From contig NC_081406.1 in the NCBI RefSeq assembly GCF_030272615.1, positions 167,383,521 through 167,447,520 of the forward strand: a stretch of 64,000 nt of DNA, in the 5' to 3' direction. The DNA is from Cryptomeria japonica (lineage: Eukaryota > Streptophyta > Pinopsida > Cupressales > Cupressaceae). Below the pieces are notes generated by a model that was given only the letters and a program-made list of their open reading frames with translations, was not told the origin of the DNA and made no database searches. The first letter of the stretch is position 1; every line of letters starts with the position of its first letter. Below are positions 1 to 13,426 of this stretch, one piece after another. The position numbers and the translations under genes were made by a program.

Positions 1-2432
1 GTTGATTATCTCCTTGATGCTTATTTGGTTCTTTGACTATGGTGCTTTAGTGTGGACATGTTTGGAAAATTAGATTAGATATTGATTTGTATTTTTGAGT
101 TATTTGGTCTACTAGAATGTTCTCTTTGATATCTCAGTTTGTAGTTTACTAATGTGACATATGAATTTTCATATTTAAGTGTTTGACCTATGAGTTATGC
201 AGTTGTGTGGGCTGATAACCTATTCAATTATAGTGGGATGATTTAGATGTGGAATGTCTATATCCACTAGGTTTGATTCATTGTGGTACATACTTGTTAG
301 TTGACCTTGTTTGTGGTAATTAGTTCATAATTGGTATATTTTCCTTGAGATGAGAGGATGGATGATGTTTACAATTTCTAGATAGTTGGTGTTGGGACAT
401 GCAGCATGTGGTTTATCATGATGTCATTATAGGTTGGTTATTCATTGGTTACACTTTTAGTGGGAGCATTTGATAGTGATGTATTGGCGGTATAGGATTG
501 ATTCCTAATTGGTGGTTTCTTGGTGGTTGCATGTATCTTCTTGGCTTGGAGATCATGGTTTACTTGATGATGTTGACATTTTAGTTGAATGTGTGTAGAC
601 TTGGATTTTCTTCATTTAGGAGATGGTTGTCATGATTTGATGTGTGATTTAGTATCAAATTTCAGTAGGAGTTGTTGGTAGTGATTTGTATTCACCATTG
701 GATGGTGGATAATCTTCTTAGTGTGCAGATGTTGGAGGAGCTCTTGATCTTATTACTACAAGGGTCTATCACATTTTCAGGTGTACTAGTACAATATGGT
801 TATCTTTATGTTGATTGGGGATGGTTACAAGTGATATTTGGTTTGGAGTATGTTTGTTATTATGTCATGGTTTACTCTTGATCATTGGTTTAAAGTTTGG
901 TATGATATATTTCTTTTGAGACCATGTTATGTTCACTTGGAGTATGTTATCTCCTTGGAGGGGATGGTCAGATCATGTTTTCATGTTTATGTTCTTGATT
1001 CATGATTGGAGCTTTGACATTGATCTTGGTGGTTCTCTTTGTATTTAGTTTATGATTATTTTCTTCATTACTTCATTATGGTGCTATGTTTTATTTGGAT
1101 TTTGGCATGGATTGATAGGTAATAAGTTCTCATTGATATGTGGAGATGTTGGTGATGTTGGTATTCTCTTGTGATTAGAAACATGTTCTAGGATGGTTGG
1201 TTGTTTTAGCAGGAAGCCAAAGGAGAATTCACGTGGTGTAGACTTGAGAGGAGATTGTTCTTAGTGCGAGTCATGATGACTTGGATAGCTTGATGAGAAT
1301 TCGCATTCCTCACTCTTGGTCTACTTGGTAGTTTACTACTTGAGAGGTATTGCCCATTGTTTCCTTTAAGGTGCACTATGCTTATGCTTATCTTTCATAG
1401 ATATGGATCTTTATCTATGGAGGTTTTTTAGTTCTGGAGGTTTCAATTTGAGAGATGTATAACATTGGTTATCTCCTTATGCATATGGTTTGATATTAGG
1501 ATATCATTTTGAGGATGTTAGGAGATGATTTAGTGGCTAATATCCTTCATTGGGAATGGTTACTTATGAGTTTGATCTTCTTGGTTATGGTAAGCTTACA
1601 TACATATTGGTATTATGTGATACTTATGTTCTTTGATCTAAGAGATTGAACATGGTTTTGGGTGATGTTATGTATTTTCATTTGGGGTATTTTGGAGGAG
1701 ATCATACTTGACACAACATAGCTTTTTTGAGGTGTTGGTGGAAGGATAGGTTATGGTATACAAGTTGTCTCTCTTAATTCTATATTTTCTCTCATATTTA
1801 GGGAGGATGGAGGCATATTGTGGGAGAGTAAGCAACTATGTGGGTTGCATGTGTTGATCATAATGATAGTTCTTGGTACTACATGTTTTGATTTACTTTT
1901 CACACCTCGAGATGAGTGGTTATTGATAGACTTGATATGATTTGAGCTTCATTTCAGATTTGGTATTATTCATGTAGTGGGAGTTCCTAGATATGTATGT
2001 ACTTTGATAGGTTTTGATACAGGAAACTTCATTGTGGTTTATGGGTTGATATGATATTGGCATGAGTCTATTGATGTTATTTATACCTAGGAAGTATGGA
2101 TGGTTGACAAATTGACATGTGTTGTGGATGTCATTTCTGATCATGTGGGTTTTTACTCTATGATAACAACTTGGAGCCTTTGTTATCACATTATATTTTA
2201 TGCTTGTGTTCATGGATTGTTGCATCTTTACCTTGGCTTGTTCTATTTGTTCCATAGGTGGAATGTTGGAGTATGAGAGGATTTCTTGCTTAAGATGGTG
2301 ATCATTTGGTTTTATTGCAGATATCTTGCTGGAGCATTAGAATATGGTGGAGATTTATGTGGTTACATGTATGGCTATGATGATGTATTTCATTGATTGA
2401 CCTTTATACAATATATAAAACAAGTGGGAGAA
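1..2432 (+). mobile_element. internal 3' part of an LTR retroelement, no readable coding
   Basis: This stretch lies directly upstream of an LTR beginning at 2433 and ends in a purine-rich PPT-like tract (GTGGGAGAA, 2424-2432), so it should be the inner 3' portion of an element entering from the left edge. I find no protease, integrase, RT or RNase H motif in any frame; the open frames (such as 672-881) are short and resemble nothing I know. The top strand is strongly rich in T and G and poor in C. It may be the non-coding spacer of a large non-autonomous element, or pol decayed beyond recognition. Confidence 0.4.
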
Positions 2433-3111
2433 TGTTGGGAAATAAGGTGTTGTACATCTTGCATAATAATATTATAATTGTAATATTTGTTTATTATGTG
2501 ATGTTGCACATGGATGTGTAACATGTAGAGATTCCTTTGGAATATTCTCGAGGCCATTGTGATGTTGTATTGTAATATTATATTATGATTGTTTAATATT
2601 AGGGAAAGATAGTTAAAAATATAAAACTTAGTACCCAATATAAATGTGGGGTCAAGGGTTCGTTGCATGCACGTGGTTTTACTTTACCACTAGTTGTATT
2701 TGTTTGAGCTTAGATCTATAAAAGAAAGCACATGTTTAGTGGTATTGGGTTATCATTTTATTGAGTCCTTTAGAGGATTGAATTTGTGGAGAATGGAATG
2801 GGATGTTTTTATTCATGCTTGGACACATGAGAATGCATTGGAGGGCTTGATGGTTTGAAGGTATTCATTGTAACTCCATAGGAGATTTTTATTTTTGTAT
2901 GACTAATTTATATGATGGAGTATGAATTCTTTTGAAGGCAAGGTTTTCACTCATGAGAGTTTTCCCAAGATTTATCGTGTGTTATCTTGTGGCTTGTCTA
3001 TTTGATCTTTGCATTGTGGTGATTCCATAAGCTTATATACATGCTTTTATCTCATGGGTTATGTAGGAAATGGATAATTAGAATGTGGATTCAAAGAATC
3101 ATTTCCTAACA
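2433..3111 (+). mobile_element. 3' LTR of a retroelement unrelated to the others
   Basis: The 679-bp unit starts TGTTGGGAA and ends TTCCTAACA, which are near-perfect inverted termini, and it follows a PPT-like tract (2424-2432). The flanking base pairs after it are ATCAT, a candidate target-site duplication whose partner would lie outside the window. It lacks the C-rich hairpin and the TTTTTCCC/GGGTTTTCC pair seen in the other LTRs here, so it belongs to a different family. I infer a 3' LTR rather than a solo LTR because of the PPT. The matching 5' LTR is not in the window. Confidence 0.65.
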
Positions 3112-6100
3112 ATCATGGGAGGAAAACCAAAATTTTGTAGGAATGACAATTACTTTTATACCTCGTATTACTTTGGAAAGGAGCAATATAGAATGATGGG
3201 TGTAGTAATAGACACATATTATTGAATCTATAAATCACCCAAATTCAATAAACATTTCCATGTATATTCATAGGAATCCTCCTATAATTTATAAATTTAT
3301 ATACTTTCTCATTGCCTTATGTGGAATAGAAAAGGGAAAAAAATTTCTTGTCTTATATTTTCTATTCTAATATAATTTACCTTTTTTTGAATTAAAGGAA
3401 AAATTCCTATATATAATCAAGATAAAAGAGGATTACATAGCCTAGTGAAATAGTAGATTATAACTTCCAAAAAAATTTCAAAACCATAGAGAAAATAGAT
3501 CCTCAATATGAATAGGAAATCACATATCAAATATCTCAACCACTAATATGTGGGAGGAAATAACCAGCTTAGAGACAATTTTAAGAATAAGCTCCTTCAA
3601 AGCAAGATACAATCCATATTTGAGGAGGAACACAAAATGGAAGAAAAAACATGAACCACTTCTTGATCTTAACCTTTACATTGCATTTTGGATAGAATTT
3701 TCCCCTTGTTCTTCCCATCGAGCCTCATTAAGTGCTAATGGAATAATAGGGGATGGTGGAGATTATTTATAAGAAAATTTATAACATTACAAATTTTCTT
3801 TATATACTCTACCTTTATTACACCCAAATTATTACTATGGATAACAAGTTCTCACTCTAGAATTAGGACACTTCAATGGCTTCATTAATCATAGACAAAA
3901 TATTTTTAATCCTTTAGAAATTGGTGAGAAAATGGGTCTTCCTTCTTGGGTTAAAATTGTTGGAGATTGTTGTTAGCATGAGCTTGTATGGTTGTCATTG
4001 ATGTGAAACCTGGTTATTCAGATGGATATTGGTCTAAATAGGCTTTGTCAGACCTTGGTTATCAAGATGGATGTTGGTTCAAATACTCTTTTAGTGTTGG
4101 TTGTGTCATATTGTATTTGGGTCGTTTGGAATGATTTTGGTGCCCTTTGGATATGTTGTTAATTGCATTGCAGTTTAGTGGATCATGTTCTTTTGGTTCG
4201 GATATGTGTTCCAAAAGATGTGTTAAGATGTTTATTTGGGTCTCACTTTGACATGTGGAGTTTTGCACGAAGTATTTTCAATTGGAAGTGGTTATGTGGG
4301 CAACTAGTTGATTATGTCTACACATTATAATTTGTAACATCCATTGGAGTATGTGTTAGTGTGTATGGATTGTTGGATCATTCATGGAATGATGCATTAT
4401 AATATGTTTTGGTTCCCTCTTTCTCCTATAGTGGACAAATCTAAGTATTTTAGGTTTGGGTGGCTTATTTTATGTAATATTGCTTACTCTATTTTTTTTG
4501 ACACTTAAATATGATTTCAATGTTGTATCTCATAGTATATATGTGTGAATGGACAAATGAATGTTGATTGGAAGTGAATTGTGTGAGAAGTGTATGTGAA
4601 TTATTTACAAATAGATTTGAATTTGTGGTGATGATAAAGTTAGTTTGAGAAGATATTTGAAGCTGATATATTTTGCGAGACAGTTTGTTGTGATAGTGAA
4701 GATTATAAAAGATGTTCTCCATGTTACTAGTAGCTTGATATTTTTCAAGGAAAATTTTATGATCAAGAAAATCCTTCTCAATTTGAGTTTAGTTATTTCA
4801 TTTATTTCTGATTGACATCAAGTCCGTCATGATACAGAGCATCCACACCAAAACCCCAGTAGGGAGATTTATTTCTCCCAACTTACCTATTCAATAGGTC
4901 TAATCCTTCCATCACTTCACAAATTCCTCACTAGGCTCCTAATCCACTCACAAGGCTACAATAAACCAAACACATCCAATCTCCTCACAATCTTATCCAA
5001 CCACTCACACAAATTCCTCCATACACATTCCACCATCTTGAACCCACATCCATTCTATAAAGCACTCAAATATCTTCACACCCTTTTATGGCCACTTAAC
5101 CTAGACTGTCACCTATTACGACTTCCACTCTTCCACCAATGCCAACTCACAATATGCAATAAGAATCCCCAAACCAAGTACTTAATGGAACCCTTCAAGA
5201 CTCCTATTTCTTGACCAAATCACCTTTCTAGACCCCCCCATCCACCCTAAGGGATTCAACAACATTTATTGCAGGTTTACTATCTTGAGGACAATCAAAC
5301 TCCATGTAGGGACAGTCATGTCTACAAGGATTTACTCTCTTCCTAACAAGACTCCAAATTATCATCACAAGGGTGATAAAATCTTCTCATTCCTTCCTTA
5401 TTCCCAACTCAACACCTACCCTCATCCAACTCTTGTTTAACAACAAGTCTTGTCTCACTAATATATGTAGCAGTCCTAGTGTGTTTTAAGACAATCATGT
5501 CATGTTTAGGACAATTATTAACTTAAGCTTTCTTCCCACCTCTCAATGCCTCCAAAGGATCCTATTGAATCCTAGGGTATTCTTAAACACTCACCAAAAT
5601 ACAAGTACAAAACCAACCAACATTCATTCATACAAACACAAGTTCTTGTTTATTGTCAAATTGTAATAGTCATAAAGCAAATTCCAGGACAGTCATAAAA
5701 CTTGGGTATTTGGTTCACTTCCCTTGGCTTGAAACCACTGATAACTTGTTCTTAGACTCTCCTCACACTCTACCATGTCTTTAAACAACTTTCCAAACCC
5801 TCCTTGCCATTCAACACCATCAAAACTATAGTGCCCCTCTACGACTAGACTTTTATTTCATGCTTTATAGACATATTTAGACCTATTAGACCTATTTAGA
5901 CTCTTGATGATGATGCAATGGATTATGATTAGGTTGTGACATGTGTTTCAGTTTCTTTATGACTATGTGGACTTATTCTACTTTGATGATTTCATGAATT
6001 ATGGTGTTATCATTATTGATCATGAGATTTGATGGTTATATACATTTGATGGATTTCCTTGTGTTCATGTACTTGATGATTATATGTTCTATTTACATTC

Positions 6101-6321
6101 ATGCAATTACATTGATTATGTGCTAGATGATATTATGGATGGTTTTGCATTGCTTATATTTGATGTTACCATTGATGTACTAACCCAAATTTATGGATAT
6201 TTTTGATGAGATGTTTATATGTTGTGTTTGACCTATTGTTTGACTGTCTTCGTGGTGGAATTAGCGTCACATCACTCATTGTGAGCGGGATGTCCTGTTG
6301 TGAAATTCTACCACTTGCTTG

Positions 6322-6360
6322 CTATATATATATATCTATGTATGTATGTATGTATACATG
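6322..6360. repeat. (TA)n/(TATG)n microsatellite
   Basis: A short TA run passes into four or five TATG units (about 6336-6358). Two overlapping open frames rich in Y, I, V and C (6203-6522) exist only because this repeat lacks stops. Confidence 0.85.
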
Positions 6361-8107
6361 CATAATCGCTTTGTGGTTGCAAGACTTGCAGGTACTAGAC
6401 ACCTATTCATCCTAGGTTTCCAAGTGCAAGTTCCTCCTAGCTTTACAGGTGCGAGCATGTCTTTAATCCCAATGGTAATATGTGGTTTCGGAGTTGACAT
6501 GGCTTCCCTTCACATACTCTAGATTTAAGTTGTCACTAGGTGCAATGGATCATGTCAGTTGTCAGCTTGGCTCTTTCAGTTTTGTGAGTATGTTAGTATT
6601 GATTGACTCTTTTGGTATGAGGATTATTCATGTTGTGGTTGATTTAATTGTCATGTGGTTATTAATGTGGCACTGGATTATTTGTCTATTTGTTGAGAGA
6701 TTTGATAGTTAGTATTTTTTTTTTTTTAATTATTTGATTTAAGCTATTTGAGCTTTTGATTATTTGATTTATGATTTTTAGGATTGTAGTATTTATTTAA
6801 TTAATAACTTTGTAAGGATTATTTAATTAATTATTGATTATTGATTATAGTCTAAATATTAATTAATAGTTAAGATTGGAAGTAATAAATTATTTAATGG
6901 TTGATTTATTTGCTTATGTTTTCCCTTTGTGATTATTTAATTAAAAATAACTATAGTTCATAATGTATTGAATAATAATTCCTATAGGTCTATAATTTAA
7001 ATACTAATATTTATTTGGTTGTATGGTAATTATACCATGGGATATAAAATATATTTATCCCACCTACCTACTTATAGTATATGTTAATATTTCCTACCTA
7101 CACTATTCTCCTATTGGAGGATTTTATTTTGGGGAAACCATAGGGTATGGAAAAATATTCCAAAATGGAATTATCCTATTGGTTGGTTTTCTAGAGTTTC
7201 TTGTTTATTGTTTTCTTTTAATGGATTCCCTATGACTGTTCACAAGTTCCATTCTTTTTCTTTGGATTCTCAGTGGATTGCTTGGACTAGGTTTGGAAGA
7301 GATTTGGGTTTTGGATTTGGATTACAAATCTTGTGGTCTCTCCTTCAACTACAAACCATCACATGGGTTGCAAGTTGGAAGCCTCTGCATTGGTTTCTTA
7401 TTTTGCTTTCAAAGTTCTAAAACTTGTTTGCTTCGTGTTTGTATTTTTGGGGGAAAAAGGATTTGGTTTATTCATTCTCTTTAGTATTGTTATATTTGGA
7501 ATGGGAAGCCATGGGATTCTAGTTTCTTTTGCTTGGTTTATAGTTTTGGGAAATAATGCTTCCTGTGCTTTGCTGTGAATGTACGACATGAGGAATTTAT
7601 TGTAAATTTTGTATGTCTTTGTATGAATTATATTATTATTGTTTATTAATGATATTTTATCCTTGTAGATGAGTTTTTATGGAGGTTGTAAAATCTAGGA
7701 AAGAGGAGAGTCTTTGTGGGCTCTCAGTCAAGCTCTGCCGTAAGGGAGACTCAACAGAATTTTCCCCTTCTCATTCTCACTCATCCTCTTGTGTATGGAT
7801 GTTATTTGTTATGTGGAATGTATTTTTAAATTTATTTTAGTCATATATTATCCTTGCTATGTTTTAGATTCAAGGTTGTTGAGTATTGTCTCAGTTTTGA
7901 CTGTGCTAGAGATGCTCTTCCTCCAAAAGTCTGCATTATGTTTTCAATTGGAATTCCTTGGGTGAATTTTATTATTTTAATTTGTTCACATATTCTTAAA
8001 TTTCATTTCATGCCAATTCCAATGAGGATAAATACGTCATATTTGGGTGATTATGTTTCGAGCAGTTTGATCCCGCACTTCAGCAATTTTTTGCAAAATT
8101 TATATCT

Positions 8108-8205
8108 ATTTCATACACTGAAAGAATGATCATATGCACTAAAAGAATCAGCATATGCACTAAAATAATATTCATATGTGCTAAAAGATCAATCATATGC
8201 ATCAT
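8108..8205. repeat. four-unit minisatellite
   Basis: Four degenerate direct copies of a unit of about 22-28 bp, each centred on CATATG followed in the first three by (C/T)G... then CTAAAA. The copies have drifted, and the last is partial. No spacer or leader structure is present, so this is a simple tandem repeat. Confidence 0.75.
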
Positions 8206-9275
8206 TTTGTGTATTTTTAGGGTTTTGTTTAGTTTGAAGTCTGTTTGATGTTAGTTGCATTTTGGGCCATACCAGAGGCTTTTTTAGGGAAATTATGATG
8301 CTATCTAATGTTTATTTATGATTGGTGATGTCTTCATATAATTTATTTGTGAGTTTTGTATGCATTTTATGCCATTCGAGTTGTTTGTGATTCCTCTCTT
8401 GTTGATGCACCAAGAGTGAGATTAAGATTCTTGTGATTATGTGCCAACAAGTGGATAGGCCTTGCTGAGATTATTTGATGATTCATTTCAGATTTGATGG
8501 AATTTATTATGGCCTTTATATGTTTATTTGTCCAAGAGGCTCTTTGGTTTTTGGTTCTCATGTTGTGACCTTTCACATGTTTCATGGTTATGAGATGAGA
8601 TTGTTGGTTGCATATGGATTGTTTATAATTTTAGATTTATGTATGTTCTTAGATTTAATTATGATTCGACAACCTCTTGTGTTGTCATGTTTGAGACCAT
8701 GTTAGGGGGATTCAGATTCCTTGTGACGATTGGGGTCATGAGAGATAGGCTTGCATGAGGTTCCTTGTAAGGATGCATGGAGTCTAGACCGCTAGGGCAC
8801 ATTGGGAGTTTATCATGTCATTGTAATCAAGTGAAAACAATAATGAACTCATGGGATGGATAGATAGATAATTAAATAAGATAATTAATTAATTTGAGCC
8901 TCATGACTTAGTCCTAGGGAGGATGTTTTAGGATAAGCATGAGAAGGTCGCGGAGATGGTAAGCTAATCTCCCTCAGTCTCTCATAGGTTGAGATGGCTC
9001 CACATGTCCATTAGGATAAGAGTCTTATATTATGTGTTATGTGGATGACATGTGATGACACTTCACTCCTACATGTGTCTCCTTTGATGTTATTATGACT
9101 ATGCCTTGTTGATTGATAAGCCTCTGGGAGTTTCTTATTATGATTTTTTGTGTTGGTTGTATTTTCTCTATACTTGAGAGTGTTGTTGTAATCTTGTCTT
9201 TTGGTATTAAGTGTTAACCTAGATGTAGAGTGTGTTTTGGGAACTTGTGTCATCTCCTAGCATGGGGGCTGGTTC

Positions 9276-10071
9276 TATTAGGGATCCCACAGATACTGAG
9301 AGGGGGGGGTGAATCAGTATCTGACCGGTTAATGGAATTTCTTAACTTAAAACATGCAGAACATAATATAACAGTGTACCGGTATGCAAGAAATAATGCA
9401 ATAAATAGAATCAAGAACATCCACATGAAAAGCACACCATAACACAAGATTTTAACAAGGAAAACCGGTGTGGGAAAAACCTCGGTGGGATTTGTGACCC
9501 ACAATATTCACTCACTGGCCAATAAGAGAATATTACTTACAATAGGGGCCTGCACATGTAGGAAGGCCAATTGCCTAGAGCTCACTGCTCAATGGGAAGT
9601 CTCATTGATTTACAATAAGGATTATACAAATCCAATATCTTGTACTGCTTTACAATAGCATCTTCAATGCCTGATTCAGTATCGGTTCCTGCTCTGTTCT
9701 TTACATATATCCCTTAACCTATATTTCGCACAATAGGTCTGCCTAATATTTTCCTTATATTCCTACTACATCACATCCAAATGTCTACAATGATCTCTTT
9801 TATATATAAGAGTCATTTTACAATTTTCCAAGTCGGCTTACACATTTTTACAATAATAAACAAAATAAAATGTAACAAAATCCTATCGGCCTCTATGCCG
9901 ATATACTCCCTTTCTTCTATGCTGGTGCCAGTGTCTTGAGTGCCGGTGTATACTGTGATTTGCTGATGCAGGTATAATGCTTTTGCCGGTGCCATAAGAT
10001 TGCAAGGTTTCCATCAATGACAAAACCTTCAATCACATACAATGTCTCATTGGAGTGTGCATATGCCAATA
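9276..10071 (-). mobile_element. solo LTR, family X
   Basis: A 796-bp LTR on the minus strand with no internal region on either side, flanked by a perfect 5-bp duplication GGTTC (9271-9275 and 10072-10076). Read in sense it begins TATTGGCATATGC and ends CCCTAATA, so both ends of the usual TG...CA pair now read TA, each explained by G-to-A or C-to-T change. It carries the hairpin with the C-rich loop (9290-9323) and the TTTTTCCC/GGGTTTTCC-like pair (9457-9481). Its first part (the 'gattgaagg...tcattgatgg' block) matches the LTR at 32178, which fixes the family. Confidence 0.85.
9290..9323 (-). promoter_or_regulatory. U5 stem-loop with C-rich loop (best copy)
   Basis: A perfect 10-bp stem, CAGATACTGA (9290-9299) against TCAGTATCTG (9314-9323), encloses a 14-nt loop with a G-run on the top strand (C-run in sense). 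It sits within about 50 bp of the LTR 3' end. Equivalent hairpins with other stem sequences lie at the same place in the other LTR families of the window. A role in priming, RNA folding or 3'-end formation is inference. Confidence 0.7.
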
Positions 10072-10076
10072 GGTTC

Positions 10077-11693
10077 CACATGGTCGAGTAGTTGGTTCTT
10101 TTTACCATTGGGTTTTTCCCCTTGTTGGTGTTCTTTCTTGTGTGGATGTGGATTCTTCATCATGATGGATTATGGATTTTAATGCAGCAGATTTATGTAT
10201 TTAGAAACAATGTTTCAAGATGTAAATTAACCTAGTAATGATCAAAGGAGATGTAGTAGATGGATGATCTATGCTCTTGTTATGTAATTCATGTATCTGT
10301 AATGGTCTATGTAATCTAGATGATGTCTTTGATTGAGGCCTTTGAATGTAATGTAATTGTGACATTTAAAATTGATGTTATGTAATAAGATTTGAAAGAG
10401 GAAGTGATTCATGTAGATTTCTACTCTTGAAATGGTTTCATATTGGATAGATCTTGTTCATGTTTGCATTAAGTGTTACTTGGAAAGATGTGGAGAATGA
10501 GACTTATAGTAGATGCAAATGTGATAATGAAACTTAGATGGTAGAATGAACATAAGTAATGATCATGGAAGAAATAATATCATTCTTTAATGTGATTTTC
10601 ACTCATGTTAGTGCATTGAAATGTTAGGTATACTTGCATAACACATCAGTGGTTAATTGGTAATGGCATTAGGACCTTGAATTAAGCATATAGGATGCAT
10701 TAAGGATCAAGAATCATATTAGGATGTAAGAATATCATAAATAAAATGTATGTGTTAAAAGGAATGTATTACTTGTTATGCATTTAGTGAAAGATAAGCA
10801 CGCTGGTTGCATAATAAACTTAGGGATATGGATGGTTAAGGAATCATAGGAACATTTGGAATTGGAGCTTAAAATGAGCCTTAGTTATGGGATTGATCTT
10901 GCATTGATCATGTAGTTTAAGGAATTAAAGGATTTCCTATCATAAGGAAGGGAAGCATTTAGGATCATGTAATATGAAAGGAAATGTTACATGCATTGCA
11001 TATATGTAGAAGATTAAATAATGTATCAAGAATTATATATCAATTAGTAGGAAATTAATGCCACGATAGAATGCATCAATAAATAGGTAGTTTCATATCA
11101 TCTTAATGGAGATAGTAAATGATTTTCATATGGGTATGATGGAATAGTAATGGGTTTAAGATTAGAAAAAGATAAATAGATGTTATTGCTTGGGTTATAG
11201 GAAACTAAGGAATGACATTGAGATACCCTAGGGTAGTAGTGCAATGTGTACATTGATTCCACTTGCATATTGGTTTAATGATTATAGTTTAATGTTGTGA
11301 TCATGCTAATATTAAGTTGATGGTGATTATTCATATTGCATAAATGATATTTAAGTTTATGTTAGTGGTTAAACAAAAAAAAAGTTGTTGCATCAGATGT
11401 TCGTTACCTTATTTTCTCTAGGGTATTTTGGTGGGCATTACAAAAACTCCAACACTACTCTATTGTTCACGGTCTGGAACACTATAACACTCACACTTCC
11501 AACTGCTTCACACATACTAAAATCATTCATGGATTTCGACATGCAAATTATAAACAAAATACATACAAGTTCCCTCCATTCCACCAAGATTAGACCTTTG
11601 ATCAACATGGAATGGAGGTGTGATACATTTTATAGTCTCATTGTTTACCCTAGTAGGGTTTTGACAGTGGTTGACAATGTTTTGATAAAATGA
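10077..11693. other. gene-free region, nothing recognised
   Basis: AT-rich sequence between the family X solo LTR and the LTR of element A. No open frame over about 100 codons and no domain-like motif; the frame at 11385-11693 (102 codons) resembles no family I know. The right end is the pre-insertion flank of element A. Confidence 0.5.
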
Positions 11694-13085
11694 TGAAGCA
11701 ATAAGAATCCGGTCAACTACTAAGAGGGGGGGGGTGAATCAGTAGATAGAAAACAAACTAAACTCTCACCAAACTTAATCCCAACTCATAAATCAATCAT
11801 TGAACCAATCGGTTTAAACATTGTAACAAAACTGATACTGCACTATCAAACTTTACCAGTTAATCAAAACATCAATAATATAGTGTAACAGATCTGAAAC
11901 TCACATACCATTTAACCAAAACATTAAACCACTTTACTAACATCAATAATATCTCATTTCAGATCACTTCCGGTCATCTATTTACCAGTTAGCATAACAA
12001 TCATATCAAAACATAACCACAAAATAATTCACCACTTGACACAATGATTTTTGACATGGAAACCCAAATGGGAAAACCATAGTGGGGATGAATACCCACA
12101 AGTATTCTGAACTCTTTTGAAGTTTGCCCTGTTAGGAGCCAAGCCTTGTTAGAAGCATATAAAATAATGTCTTGTTAAGAACAGATTCGGTTAGGGACCA
12201 CCCGATTAAGGGATTGACTACAATTCCATATTAAAGGCAATAATCTGTTAGGAGTAACCTTGATAGAGGATTTCAAATCCAAGCTAATGGATCACCTGGT
12301 TAGAGGATTTAGACAACACCAAGCCTGTTAAAGCTTACCTGGTTAGGGGATTTAACTATAGTAATGGTTAGAGAACAACAGGGTTTTCACTGATCTGGTA
12401 ATAGCACTATCTTTCTTAGTCAGATCCTTTTATGCTCATATCTACATTCAAAACATTCTATAGACACTCCTTCTGGTTTGATAGTAGTCTCACTATCACA
12501 CTTAACAAAATTTCCAACACTATTGCAAAACAACTAATCGACCTTATAAGAAAATACAATAGGTCGGTAACACATCACAAAACCAACAAATCTCATAGAG
12601 ATTACAAACATATCAGTTCAATCATGATTCTTGGATTACATAGAAATCAAGTACACATTGTTCTAGACAACTTTGATCACTCCTGGATCACTGCACATCG
12701 AATCTTGTAACTCATCATGCAGTTTCCACTTCATGTTATGCATTTGCTCATTCCCAAGAGAAATGGTTATCTTCATGTGCTAAAATCACTTTGAAACTTA
12801 TCACGTGCATCATACATACGTGACATCTCCATCTCCGATCACTATTTGATCATATATCAACATAACCGATTCACCAAGCTCCATCAGTTAGGGTTTGACA
12901 CATCAACTGGTTGGGGTTACTGGTTGATCTCTGCTTTCATAACAATACCGGTTTCCATCACTGTTCTACTACTGGTTGCATTAACAACATCATTACCAGT
13001 TTGCAATACAACTCCATTACTGGTTACTATTGACATCAATGACAACACTTAGCTTCATCAATACAATCTTCATGCAATGCCAACA
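11694..13085 (-). mobile_element. 3' LTR of element A
   Basis: In sense it starts TGTTGGCATTGC at 13085, directly after the PPT, and ends near 11694 (...TTGCTTCA). It contains the C-loop hairpin (CTACTGA with TTAGTAG, about 11716-11745) and the TTTTCCC/GGGTTTCC-like pair near 12056-12085. No second LTR is visible for comparison. Confidence 0.7.
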
Positions 13086-13102
13086 ATATCCCCCTTTGGC
13101 AT
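13086..13102 (-). promoter_or_regulatory. polypurine tract of element A
   Basis: In sense this reads GCCAAAGGGGGATAT and abuts the LTR start at 13085, the position and composition expected of a plus-strand primer. A second PPT-like tract (GTCAAAGGGGGAG in sense) lies at about 13258-13271. Confidence 0.75.
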
Positions 13103-13426
13103 TGATGGCAATACAAATATCAATACCCTTTTGATTGTGATGATTGAGAATAATGCACATACATAAGTATAGGAATCCTATTTTACATTTTTCCATGTAC
13201 TCTCCTTCAACTGTGTCTCCATGTCTTCAACTGGTAACTGGCCTATCAATCAGTTCTTCTCCCCCTTTGACAATAATACCAAAGTGAATACCAATATCAG
13301 TTGGTAAACCATTCCATGCTTCAATAATTTGCAACTAGTTGCTCCCCCTGTGGAGTAGCTCCACTCTACACCAATCCTACTTCAAGATCTTCAATAAGCT
13401 CCAGGACTAATGTCCTCCACATCAGC

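Larger units (their letters stand above)
3112..9270. other. gene-free AT-rich region, unidentified repeat debris
   Basis: About 6.2 kb with no supportable gene. Base composition changes in blocks: 3112-3960 is A-rich, 3961-4800 and 5880-9250 are rich in T and G on the top strand, and 4815-5880 is rich in A and C. The opposite skew of that last block suggests a repeat of similar composition lying inverted. The open frames here (up to 91 codons, 7854-8129) show no domain or motif and I read them as chance. Old retroelement remains are the likely content, but I could not assign a family. Confidence 0.5.

Noticed and set aside
1920-2668. Minus-strand frames of 92-111 codons near the left LTR
   Set aside because: Reverse reading of TG-rich LTR and spacer DNA; no motif.
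8108-8205. CRISPR-like repeat array
   Set aside because: Units are degenerate and adjoin with no distinct spacers; the DNA is eukaryotic.
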